Of a stretch of DNA of 64,000 nt, positions 36,901 to 47,850 are shown in pieces. Origin of the DNA: Acorus gramineus. Taxonomy: Eukaryota; Streptophyta; Magnoliopsida; Acorales; Acoraceae. The DNA lies in the NCBI GenBank assembly GCA_030737835.1, contig CM060854.1, positions 8,318,860 to 8,382,859 on the forward strand, in the 5' to 3' direction. Position 1 is the stretch's first letter. Each line of letters opens with the position of its first letter. The notes below the pieces were generated by a model. The model did not search any database. It had not been told where the DNA came from and was given only the letters and a program-made list of their open reading frames with translations. The translations under genes were made by a program, and so were the position numbers.

Positions 36901-39900
36901 ATTCTCTGATGTTTGCACAAGCTCTTCAAATCATTTTCCTACGAAAAGCAGACATTTTCTTTGTCCCTAGAAGTGAGATATCAAGAGTTTGTCATATGAC
37001 ATTAAGGGGTTGTATATAATTCGTTCTTTTGACATTCTCATTTTAGCTTTGTAGGGGTTGATTAAGTTAATTTTTTGTTTTAGATAATTGCTATAATTAG
37101 AAGTAAGTGCACATAGTGCATTGTTATCTTAAAATTGAGTTAGAAACAAACCAATCCCAAACCTGTTCCATTCAAAGAGGTTGATGCTAAGTAATAATGC
37201 TGCTGTTCCCTTGGCATGTGGTCATAAGAACAGGTGTATATGGGCAGAAAGGAGCTATCTCCAGTAGATGAGAGATGGAGCAAGTATGTCTGGTCAAGTG
37301 AGTGAAGATGAAGTTAACATCAATCTTCACAATCTTGGTCTACTTTTAATATGTTGGGTTTACAAGGCATTCCAATATCCAGGAGACGGCACAATTGCTA
37401 AATAAGCTCAGTAGTGATCACCATAACTTATTCACGAAGGCTATATGTAGTGAGGTTAATACACAAAAGAATGGTGTAAATAACTTAATGCAACATGTAC
37501 AAAGAAGTAACACTAAAGATTAAGGAATTAGAGAGAAGGAATCGAGAAAAAATAGAGATAGAGGAGGAAGAACACTACTCTGGAAAAACATTGCATATGT
37601 CAACAATTAATTTTCTTGGCCAGTCAAGCCTAAATATACTCCCTACGAAGTCCTATATTCTAATAAGACTTTGACACCACCAGGGCTCCTATAAAGACAA
37701 AGTTTTTAGAACAATTTTAAAACAATAATAAACAATTATGGACCATTAAAACAACCCCAGATAACATTATTTGACCCACTAATTGACAATAAAAAATTAC
37801 CCTATATAAATATTCCAAAAATCACATAAGAATAAGAAATAAAAATATAAAATCCTAATTTAATTAAAGGAATCTAAGAATTATATCATTTCCCACTGAA
37901 TAAGAAAACATCATTTCCTCTTTTTCATGTACTTTTGGTTTTAAATGTGTTTTTTCCCCAGTAGGCAAATGTTCATTTTTTAAATATTTTTCTTGGTTAA
38001 ATCTTCCTATCAGCAAGTGTAAGATTGGAACCTAGGAAGTAGGACCCCTTAGTGAAGGGGGTGCGTCTACCAACCTGCCAATTTTCTTTTACATTATTTG
38101 AACAGGATCTGTTCTATAGGCTTGTACTTTTGCATCCCTTAACAAAAGGAGTCAGGCACCCCAGTCTGGTTGATGCATTTAAATGTGTGCTTGCCTGCTG
38201 TGCTAGTTCATTTTTCTTTCTATAAAAATGTAATGTGTTTTGCTTATGTAAATTTTAATTTATAGGATATTTAAAGGCCCTGATTTACCCATGCGTCTCC
38301 TCAAATCAACCCCAAATACCTGCAATATCTATCTAGTGGCAAGACGCAAACTCATCTCAAAGTTGGCGAGTACTGACGGTATTATGAAACCTTGGTCAGA
38401 AAATAATGTGCAGTTATTTTATTTAAGTTGGGGAATATTTTATATTTTTAACTTGATTACTGCAGGCCCTTGCACCATTACACAATTGCGTCGCTTAAAG
38501 AAGTCTGGACAAAGTCATAATCACTTGATCTTTTCAAATAACGGGTTCCGTAATTCTGGTAAACAGATATCTGGGTGTAGTTCTATAACTTTGGAGCGCA
38601 GTGGGAGTGATGCAACAGACGGCTCAAGAAAAACTGGTTTTGGTGGTTCACATTCTCAAGAATATAATGGGAGTGAGCCTTCTATTGCTAGAAAGTTAAA
38701 AATGCCACTTCTATTGTCATCAGGTGGAGAAGCATGTCATACAGAAACAAGCCATTGTTACTTGGAAGGAAGGAACTCAGAAATTCAAAGCAACCAGGAT
38801 CATAATATTGTACCTCCATTAGAGGAAAACTCTTCTCTTCTCTTGGATACTTCAAACAATGTGAGAAAGAAGTTCATATGCTTTCTCTTTTACAGCTTCA
38901 GACATGATCCCCTTGATTTTTCTCATCTCTTAACTTAGGCCGATCACAATCCCATATTGATCATCTGATACGCGATATGAAAAATCTGGTATGTATTTGT
39001 TAACTTTATGTATAATCAAATGTTTCTGCAGCCCGAGGAGGCTCAGGACGAAGTTGCAGTATTGAGGCAGGAACTACATAATATTCTAGTGCAGTACAAT
39101 CAAGCCTGTGAGGACCTGGTCTATGCGAGGAACAAGGTGACAGTTTGATCATTTTCCTAAATTTCATTTGTTGTGCCTCTTCTTCTTTCTTCATGTTGAT
39201 GTCTGCTTACAATCAAATATGCACAATTAGCATCTTCATAAATCTAAGTGGACACTATGCACAGAAAGTCTTGCATAAGTACATATATCATGAAATAATA
39301 TATAAGAGGCAATTTGTAGGTTCGTAAACTTTCTGCTGATTGTTCTGAAGAGTCGAAGAAAGTTAAAGATGCCTTGGAAAGGGAAGAAATGTCCAAAAAG
39401 ATCGCTGCTGAAGAGAAATCCAAACTTAGAGAAGCAGTCAAGGAAGCTGAGATAGCAAGGCAGTTGTTGATGAAGGAAATTTTTGATAGGCATAAAGTTG
39501 AAATGCATGCCCTCGTGGAGTCCTCTGAGAAACGGAAAATAGTTGATGCTCTTCTATACGGTGACAAAAGATACAAAAGGTACTCAACACAAGAGATAGA
39601 ACTGGCTACTGATGGATTCTCTGAAGCGAAGAAGATAGGCGAGGGAGGATATGGCAGTGTATACAAGTGCCATCTCGATCACACACCAGTGGCTGTCAAG
39701 GTCCTTCACCCGGAAGCATCTGATAAGAAAGAGGAATTTCTGAGAGAGGTATGTCGTGTTAGCAATGGAATCTTTTGTAACTTATAATGGTAGATAAAGA
39801 ATTATTTTATCTGTTTCTATGATCCTGCCAATCCCTGCAATTGGGTCCAAGAGTAATGTCCAAGTAAGATGCCTGAGTTTTAGTATGCACTAATTATTGC

Positions 39901-41555
39901 TCAGCTATGGAGCATGGACATGAACTTGAGACACAGATACGGCATGACACGGATATGATCACATGGCAAATCTTGAAAAACTAGGACAATGGCACGACAA
40001 AGGCACAACAATGAATAAATAAATAAACAAGATATATGTTATATTATGCTTATTTGAATAGATAGAGCACACATCCATAAACTATAAAAATATATATAAC
40101 TACAATGATATCATCGATATAATTCCATTATAAAATTCAACATCATTTTGGCTTCACGCGAACATAAACCTTATAATAGTTATTTAAAAAGTTGCAATAT
40201 CATACCACATAAGTATCGTGTGCACGTTGTGTCCATGGCAAGTCCAATGCTTGTGCATGGCACGTCCAATGCGTGTCTAAAATTCAGAAATTATTTTAGA
40301 ATTTTGGACACACATGGGACATGTCTGATACATGTTTAACGCGTATTGTGTCATGTCGTGTCTTGTGTCCAATGTGTATCAAACATGGACACGACATGTT
40401 CATTGAATTGTTTGTGCTTCATTAGTTGCTCACTAAAAAGCAGTCTCCATGGTTTATACTAGCTCTTTGGATAGACAGGAAGATGGCTTTGACTTTATGT
40501 TTATCTTTCATTCAGGTTGAAATTCTTGGCCGGCTACGCCATCCACACATGCTTTTACTGCTTGGAGCATGCCCTGAAAATGGATGTCTTGTATATGAGT
40601 ACATGGAGAACGGAAGCCTAGAAGACAGGCTTTTCTGCGTAGACAATAGCCAACCACTTCCATGGTTTATCCGATTCCGAATAATCTTTGAGGTTGCTTG
40701 CGGCCTTGCATTTCTACACGGCACAAAGCCGGACCCAATTGTGCACCGGGATCTAAAACCAGGGAATATCTTGCTAGACAGGAATTATGTGAGCAAGATT
40801 GGAGATGTTGGCCTGGGGAAACTCATGTCGCACGTTGTGCCTGACAATGTGACAGAATACAGAGATACTATTCTTGCTGGTACATTCTTTTACATGGATC
40901 CTGAGTATCAGCGGACTGGTACACTGCGGCCAAAGTCGGACTTATATGCTTTTGGGATCATTATTCTTCAGATATTGACGGCAAGACGTCCAGCAGGGCT
41001 GTTGGTATCTATGGAGAATGCTTTAAAAAGTGGCTGCTTTACTGATGTACTTGACAAATCAACAACAAATTGGCCACTCGCAGAAGCAGAGAGGTTGGCG
41101 TGGATTGCATTGAAGTGTACCAGATTAAGATGCAGGGATAGGCCAGAATTAGAATCTGAAGTTTTACCGGAGCTTGAGAGACTCGCAAGGATGGCCGATG
41201 CTTATGCTAAGCAACGACGAATCACGTTTCATATTCCAAATCACTATATCTGTCCAATTCTTCAGGTAAAGACAGCTAACATACATTCAGGTTCATTTGA
41301 TTATAGTTGTTGATATCGTTCTTAGTGTGAGTTTTATTGTCTTCATGAATGCTTGTTCAGGAAGTGATGGATGACCCATATATAGCAGCCGATGGCTATA
41401 CATATGAGTACATAGCGATCAAGATGTGGCTTGAGAAACATAGCATATCTCCGGTGACTAAACTCGGCCTGCCACATACCCACATATCTCCAAATCTATC
41501 ATTGCGATCTGCCATACAAGAATGGAAAACTCAAGCAGCATTTTCAGTCATTTAA
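33981..41555 (+). CDS. U-box E3 ligase/protein kinase with N-terminal USP-like domain, nine exons
   Basis: 813 residues, the length of plant U-box kinases such as PUB32/PUB33. Exons: 33981-34197, 36043-36164, 36242-36357, 38266-38378, 38466-38860, 39032-39136, 39320-39748, 40516-41265, 41361-41555; all phases agree. Residues 18-180 form a USP/adenine-nucleotide-hydrolase-like domain (WVTGGSSGGGRRSRQAVLWA, LDGDNPVAALQRYI). A Ser-rich linker and a charged coiled coil (about 322-430) follow. The kinase has GEGGYGSVYK (463-472), VAVK with Lys483, HRDLKPGNILL (576-586) and DVG (596-598) where most kinases have DFG, as usual in this family. A C-terminal U-box (HYICPILQEVMDDPYIAADGYT) would recruit an E2 enzyme. 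It is probably a cytoplasmic signalling protein linking phosphorylation to ubiquitination. The target is unknown. Confidence 0.93.
34198..36042. other. Intron 1 of the U-box kinase gene
   Basis: 1.8 kb, AT-rich. Around 34720-34990 it holds a MITE-like stretch with TTTGGAAACA, AAGCATTTTT and GAAGCTGTTTCAAA motifs, related in style to 53868-54098. No coding region seen. Confidence 0.7.
36358..38265. other. Intron 3 of the U-box kinase gene
   Basis: 1.9 kb, AT-rich, with one antisense SINE at its 3' end (37990-38095). Nothing else recognised. Confidence 0.7.
37990..38095 (-). mobile_element. tRNA-derived SINE, copy c
   Basis: On the minus strand GGTTGGTAGACGCA (box A side), CCCCCTTCACTAAGGGG, GGTTCCAATCTTACAC (box B) and ACTTGCTGATAGGAAGATTT are followed by AACCAAGAAAAA. 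It matches copy b at 22190-22330 over the same order of blocks, so both belong to one family. Confidence 0.7.
39903..40404. repeat. GACACG-rich dispersed repeat in kinase intron 7
   Basis: Starts near GGAGCATGGACATGAAC and GAGACACAGATACGGCATG and ends with GTGTCATGTCGTGTCTTGTG and ACATGGACACGACATG. Repeated GACACG/CGTGTC motifs at both ends suggest a degenerate inverted repeat of a nonautonomous transposon. The class and exact ends are uncertain. Confidence 0.45.
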
Positions 41556-42697
41556 AATAGTTGAATTAGCAAACCTCTGGCCGCTGAACAGGAAAGATGA
41601 CGGAAACAAATGTTCTATTACTAGTGCGATTCTTGAAAGCGATACACATCCTTCGAAAAGCATTCACAATGTACAATGGAAGTAAAAAGTGAAGGCTGCG
41701 AAATGCATTTGAAGGGACAAATCTTATGAAAGTAGTGATTAGCACGGTCTGTTGGAATATTGAGGGAACTAGGGAAGTGGTGTTAGAAGCCAAACCTGTT
41801 TCAGAACAGCTGTGTTGGAGTGAATTTTCGACTGCTCCAGCTGGGAATAAAATCATCCCTTGAACAAAGGTCTGGATTTCCTATCACCATGGATGTTAAG
41901 AAGTTTTCATACCAGGTTGTTTTGGTGTTCCATGCACTATATGTTATGTTTGGGTAGCAGTTTTTATTCTTGAGAATGCTAGCAATGGTCTCTGTAAATT
42001 ACAAAAGTAGGTGAGAATTGATAACCTTGTAATTATATTTTTTTTATCCTGAAACCGGAACACCAAGTCATTGAACATTAAAAAAATTCATCTGTTTGTT
42101 TGTCTATAGAACCTTGGGCTCAACACTCTAGTAAAAAACATTATCCTTCTTTCTTGTAATCATTCAGAATTTCTGTGGAATCGAGCGTGTGTGTGGACTG
42201 CTATCCTTTTTGTCTTTTTTAAAATACCATTAAATGAGACCAATATATAAAGTGAGAAACATTGTTATCTACATGTAGAGCCAGTACAATCTACACAACA
42301 CTTCGCGTTGAAAAAATAACAATTTTTTGTTTAATACATTATGATAGAACCTCATATATTAAGATAACGTAGTATAAATTATATTATTATGATGTATGAG
42401 ACTGTAAAATGGACTGAGTGCTTAAAAAATAAACCATCAAATAATCAATAAAGGGTGGTGGAGTCGTAGGCTGGGTTGCCAACTTGCCATGGTGCCAGTA
42501 ATAGTACCCCAAGCGCCAACCTGGCAACTTCTTAGTTCATACAAAAGAAAGCAGCCAATGCAAAACTGCAACCTTTAAACTAACCCACATAATCAGAATG
42601 GTTGCTACTAAGATGCAAATCTTTCCTGAATAGATGATACTATTTTGCACAGACAAAACCAACCAACATTCACAAACAACTAATTCAGCTTAAAACC
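41556..42697. other. Convergent intergenic region, kinase and FANCE 3' ends
   Basis: 1.1 kb between two stop codons. A candidate kinase poly(A) signal AATAAA is at 41846-41851. No gene or repeat was recognised. Confidence 0.7.
41846..41851 (+). terminator. Candidate poly(A) signal of the U-box kinase gene
   Basis: AATAAA 290 bases past the stop codon, within the normal range for plant 3' untranslated regions. Confidence 0.45.
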
Positions 42698-45666
42698 TCA
42701 AGGTCGCAAGCCATTCAATTTTGAAATTATAGATTTAGTCACAAAAGTGTCAGTCCTCTCCGCCGCTCTCATCAACAAAACCTTATGTTTCTTCAACAGA
42801 GCAGCAGCACATTTTGTCACCAAACACAACAAGAAGTTCCCAAACTTGACCGACCAGGGCAACTCGGACGACAACCGATCGATTCGCGAAACAACACAAT
42901 CGACAGAATCCGGTGTCAAGCGGACACCAAGGTTCAAGACATGCTGGAAAAAAACACACAAATGTTCGTTCCAGACAAGCTCGTCCAGTATCAGGTCCCT
43001 GTGTCGAGGCAGGCACGAAAAAACACTTCGCTTGATGCACAGAAGCTCCTGACAGAAGGCGGAGACATGGGCGACGTGCGCGCACTCCTTAATGATCCTA
43101 GCGATCAAGTCGCAGAGCGGATTATTGATCCCTCCCTTGCGATGGAGCAGCGGGAACAAGAGGCCGTCCACCGCCGCCACCCGATACATCTGTTAGAAAA
43201 AATCTTAAGTGGCCCATGTAAAGAGATCATACGCGTAAATGTTCTTGAATTTTCATCTGGGTTTATCAATTATAGATATTCTCATTTAAGGTTGTGTTTG
43301 GATGTGCTGAGATTTTTTAAAAAATTACGTTTTAAATTTAGCTTTTGAAATACGTTGTTTTATTACTTTTTCAATCGCAAGAGTTTTTTAATATGTTAAA
43401 AAAAAAATGGTTATTTAAATATCTAAGTTAAAAATGTGTTTGGATTTATGTTTGAGAATTTTTTATTTTTCAAACGCGGAGTTTTTCCAAAGGGGCTTGA
43501 GTAGGAGAGAGAAACTCTATGTCATGTTTAAAGACTCAAGAGTATAATTAGGCATAGATTTAAGTGCGGTCACAATATGTGCGGCCGCATGTGTTATTTT
43601 TGAGACCGAGAGCAAGGGCATGTGATCTGGCATATGCAATTTTTATAGTGAAACGGTCCAAAAATGCTGGGGAATCGAACGGTAGTTCAAACGTTCAAAA
43701 AATGAGCGCTCTAGGAACAAACTCCGTTAGAACGACATTCAAACGTTGGAAATTCATTTGAACAACATTCAGAAGTGTAAAAAACTAAAATAATGAGTTG
43801 GTTCGAATAATCAACGTGTCACATCATATACAGAATATGTAGTCACATGTAGGGGTGGTGAACGAGCCGAGCTTTGACCTGCTCAGGCTCGGCTCGTTTA
43901 GTATCAGGCTCGGCTCGGGCTCGGCTCGGTTCAGGAACGAGCTTCATTTTGTGTTCAAGCTCGGCTCGTTGGGCTCGTGAAAAGCTCGGTTAAAGCTCGG
44001 CTCGGCTCGTTTGTTAAACAAGCCAAGCTGAAGCTCGAATCAAGGCTCGGCTCGGGCTCGTTTAGCTAAAAAAAATCTTGTTTAGTATTTGAGAAGTCAC
44101 ATTTCATAAATCACAACACCTTATACATGTGAAAGTAACATAAGTTCGGGCTCAGACTCGGCTCGGGCTCGGCTTGTTAACCTTTTTTCAGTTAAGTAAA
44201 CGAGCTCGTCTAAGCTCGGGCTCGGCTCGGGCTCGGCTCGTTTACAAACCGAGCTTTAAAAATTGTTCAAGCTCGGCTCGTTTGTCTAATCGAACGAGCC
44301 TGAGCGAGCTTTAACCGAGCCGAGCCCGAGCCAAGCCCGAGCTGCTCGGCTCGTTTACCAGCCCTAGATCATTTTGGACGGATTGCACATATGCACATGT
44401 GACTTTGAAACAGTGTCATTCGACATTATCAATGGAGACATGGATGTTGTCGTATTATTATGATGGTGATGATGGTGAAGATCATAGAAACTCAAGATAT
44501 GGAAGATCATGAAATATTATTTTAATGCATACAACACCTTGCAATAGTCGATGACCGCGGTGGCCAGCACCCGAGAAGCCGGTCTCTCGAGCACGAGGAG
44601 CTTCGGGAGGACGACCGAGCAGAGGACGCGCGTCGGCCACGCCGCGCATTCAACGTTCAAATCAGAAAGCCGAGAAAGCAAAACCGACGCGATCTCGTCG
44701 TCCGCCTCCCATACCTCGACCAAGTCGAGCACGTCGAGAGGGTCGCCTCGCGCACGCGCGTAGTCGAAGCACAGCTGTCCGAGGCCGTCTACGAAGGAAA
44801 TCGAATCCATCTCCGCCTTTAAATCGGACGCTCTCGCACGCGTTTCGGGGTCCATCGTGAAAGAAACCTCAACAGGCTTCACGCGTCGTTCGCTCGGATG
44901 CGTTTCTTCTTCAACGTCCATCATCTCTTCTTCATCGGTGACTATCGGAGCGGGGACCGAACGAGAGGGAGAGAGAGGAAGCCAAGGAAGGAAGGGAGGG
45001 GTTGCGATGCGGAGCCATTGCGGCAACGCATCGAATTGCTTCACCGATTGATCGAGTTCTTGCGGAGTCGAAGATGCTGATGTTGAGATTGATTCGAGCA
45101 GGTCGTGAGCGGCTCTGTTCACCCAAAAATCTAAACCGGTTCGGTTCAAGATGTGAATAGCTAAGCAGCGGAGGCGGCGGTGGCAGAACCTGTGACGGTC
45201 GGATCTGAGGAAAGACAGGATCCGTGACTGGGTCGGGCTCGGGAGAGTCTCTATGTACATGCAGCTGTTCAAGAAACATGTGTCAGTGTTGATTTTTAGT
45301 TTGAAAACTTCAATAGTTTGGTTGTACGATTGGACAGACTGTTTTGCTCTAGCAGGCTTCCTGCAGACACGCAAATGGTGTCTAAAAACTGTGAGAGGTG
45401 AATTTTCTGCGAAATCAGTCTGTAAAATTAATTTTGCAATCACGCAACCAAACGCACCTTAGTGAATCTTACCTGATTGTGATTGTTTTGGGGGTGTTGG
45501 GGTTGTTTGGGTTGTGGTGGTAGGAGGAAAGGGAGGTGGGTTGGGAGAGGTGGGAGAGGAAGGATGAATGGTTGGTGGTGGGTTGGGTTTGGAACCAGAG
45601 GGAGGCCTCGCGCTCGGGGCATGGTGATTTCAGGAAGATGTTCAGTAGAGAGGTCCAGCAATCCAT
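42698..45666 (-). CDS. FANCE: Fanconi anemia group E-like protein, three exons
   Basis: 470 residues. Exons: 45473-45666, 44538-45264, 42698-43189, with phases that join cleanly. The N-terminus MDCWTSLLNIFLKSPCPE followed by EASLWFQ, then IETLPSPTQSRILSFL and LDFWVNRAAHDLLES, resembles plant FANCE homologues. The middle is acidic (EEEMMDVEEE). The C-terminal helical repeat region (SFVDGLGQLCFDY..CSVVLPKLLVL..PLCDLIARIIKE) corresponds to the FANCE fold that bridges FANCD2 to the core complex in animals. In plants FANCE is reported to limit meiotic crossovers and help crosslink repair; that role is taken from the family. Exon 2 is GC-rich. Intron 2 (43190-44537) contains a hAT-like element. The assignment rests on remembered family motifs. 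Confidence 0.82.
43285..43480. repeat. MITE-like repeat in FANCE intron 2
   Basis: Begins AAGGTTGTGTTTGGATGTG and carries AGCTTTTGAAA and GTGTTTGGATTTATGTTTGA, matching the layout of 33245-33475. Short, AT-rich and non-coding. Confidence 0.5.
43850..44366. mobile_element. hAT-like nonautonomous element, copy 3 (subfamily A), in FANCE intron 2
   Basis: Starts TAGGGGTGGTGAACGAGCCG and ends CGGCTCGTTTACCAGCCCTA. At 517 bp it is the longest copy. The interior consists largely of GGCTCGGCTCG-type motifs on both sides of a core with GAAGTCACATTTCATAAATC, which is copy 1's core inverted. The flanks GTCACATG and GATCATTT do not match, so there is no clear target duplication. No ORF of transposase type. 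Confidence 0.78.
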
Positions 45667-45949
45667 TTAAAATTGTTTTACATTTGGAAATTGTTGTGGC
45701 CTTTTGAGGCATGAAAGTTTTTGGAAAATGTTAAGTCAGTGCATTTTTTATTATTTTAAAAAGAAAATATTCAAAGGCACCCCCCCGGCCAAAAATTCAT
45801 ATTAGCCCATATAACTCATGAGTTAAACTTTGGTTGTCAGATGAAAAATATTTTATTAATATTTTATTTAGTTAACTCTGATTAAAAACACAGTATATCA
45901 TAGATCCCTTATAATGTATTTTAAATGCAAAAAAATATCTATGAATGTC

Positions 45950-46178
45950 GATTTTATCCTCCTGGATGGATTATAAAACCCTATCATGAGGAGTAAAATC
46001 ATCATTTACAGATGATTTTCTATATTTTTAACATATTGTAGAGTTTTTTTTTTTATGCTGTGTTTTCAATTAGGGTTAATCAAGCATAATATTGATCATA
46101 TGTTAACGGAAATTTAATTCAGGGGTTATAAGATTTCAGGAAAAGTCAAGGGGTTATATGAACTTTTCCTTTTAAAAA
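45950..46178. repeat. Dispersed repeat R2, copy 2
   Basis: Counterpart of 420-715: AAAATCATCATTTACAGATG, TATTTTTAACATATTGTA, TTTTCAATTAGGGTTAATCA and AGTCAAGGGGTTATATGA appear in the same order. Confidence 0.6.
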
Positions 46179-46839
46179 ATGAATTACACTCCTATTATAC
46201 TAAGGTGGTGTGTTATGTTACACTCCTATTATACTAGGTGTTTTTTTTATAAGTTTTTACAATTTCTTCAATCCTATATCTAAATATGTACACAAACTTA
46301 AATTTGAGTACAACAAACACCCAAAAAGGATCGGGTTAGGTCCAATGCACCTTGCACAAGATTATCCAAAGTGATTATGACCATCCGACTTTAATTGTGC
46401 AACACGAGTTGGACCTAACTCGAGTCTCACCCAAAAACTTCTCTAATCATTTATCTATACCCATACCGAATAAACTTTTTACTTAAATTTTTATCCAAAT
46501 TAAGAGAGACTCAAACCTTTATTCTAATTTTCAATGGCTATTTTTTTTTCTTCTTTCAACTCCATATTGTTTAAAAGATTTGAATAAAACACAAAGTGAT
46601 GGTTGAAAACACACCTTAAATTAAACTTTTAATCAATTTATTAATAAAATTTTGGTTTAGATTTGAATAAGAGTTGGAGATAGACTTATACCTCATTAAT
46701 CCCCTCTACTCCATGTAACAAGGCATACACTACGTCGACAATTTTTCATATTTTCTAAAAATAATGCCATCCAATTTATTGAAATATGTATTATATTTTT
46801 TTTATAAAATTACATAAAGACATTGGATATGATGTCCTA

Positions 46840-46937
46840 CAGCCTTAGGTGTGGGCTCAAGCTTTGGCCCAATCCAATCCCCTCAAAGGCAAGGCCCGAA
46901 TCAAGCCCAGCCCGGGCCTGACCCATAGCCACCTCTA
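46840..46937. repeat. Fragment of a GGCCC-rich hAT-like element
   Basis: GCTCAAGCTTTGGCCC, GGCAAGGCCCGAATC and CCCAGCCCGGGCCTGACCC are followed by CCACCTCTAG, which reads CTAGAGGTGG on the other strand and resembles a hAT end. Only one end is visible. Confidence 0.4.
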
Positions 46938-47222
46938 GTTAGTGGGGCTGTTACACTAAGATCCGTTTCAGTCCCAATTCCAGCCCTATATGTGTCGATA
47001 TAAAATTAATGACGCATATGCTCACGTTAACAAAGCATATGCTTCAAAAGAATTTTTTTACATTTTCTATAAATACATCAATGCAATTTATTAGAATATA
47101 TACTTCATTTTTTATAAAAACATGTACCTCATTAGATGAGATATACTATATTTAAAAAATTTAAAATACACATAAATTGAAATTGAGACTGAAAATGAGG
47201 CTAGATGTAACATTATCCTAGT
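46938..47222. repeat. Dispersed repeat R1, copy 2
   Basis: Counterpart of 1550-1805: CAGTCCCAATTCCAGCCCTA, CTCACGTTAAC, a TTTTCTATAAATACATCA segment, ATATTTAAAAAATTTAAAAT and TAACATTATCC. A more diverged relative may continue at about 47390-47600. Confidence 0.55.
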
Positions 47223-47659
47223 TAAAACTGTGGATGAAATCAAAATAATATGGGCACAAGTTGCACAACAGAACACAAGGCACTAGAAAGGTATCTCAAG
47301 TGACTGTGGCCTACCTCATTAGGGGAAAACCCCAACAATGCTTGAACCTTTCAAACTGGTTGCTTGCTCTCTTTTTTTCTCTTTTCATTTTGAGTGTTGT
47401 TACACTCAGTTTTTTTTTCAGTTCAAAACACAGTCTTATATACCACATTAGAAATCCAGTGAAACATATACCTCATTAGATGTTGTATATATCACATTAA
47501 ATATTTTTTTACGCTTATTAAAAATAAATTCATTCAACTGGAAATGGAACGATATGAACTTTTTATCAAAGCATATACCTCATTATATAATGTCTACTAT
47601 TTAACAAAAAATAAAAATATGTGAGGTCTAAATTTTAGTTGGTGAATATAACTGAGTCT

Positions 47660-47850
47660 AATATTTTTTTTTTTTTTATATAGGAAAGACCCACAAAGGT
47701 ATACATAGCACAAATAACTGGGCTCAAGGTCCATTACAACAGCCCACCAGGGCAAACTCCCCATAAGGGGTGTACACCAGGATTTGAACATTGGACAACT
47801 ATTTAAGACGGGTGCATCTCAACCACTTGATCAGCAAGTGGTGGTGCAAA
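47660..47850 (-). mobile_element. tRNA-derived SINE-like element with poly(A) tail
   Basis: On the minus strand TGATCAAGTGGTTGAGATGC (box A side) and TGTTCAAATCCTGG (box B) lead into a body with CCCCTTATGGGGAG and GTGGGTCTTTCC, ending in a run of about 14 A (poly(T) at 47664-47678 on the plus strand). It differs in body from SINE copies a-c, so it is a separate family. Confidence 0.6.

Noticed and set aside
39236-39666. Minus-strand ORFs of 90 and 140 codons
   Set aside because: Antisense to kinase exon 7; the sense frame has clear kinase motifs and fitting splice sites.
42747-43348. Plus-strand ORFs of 101 and 187 codons
   Set aside because: Opposite-strand shadows of FANCE exon 3.
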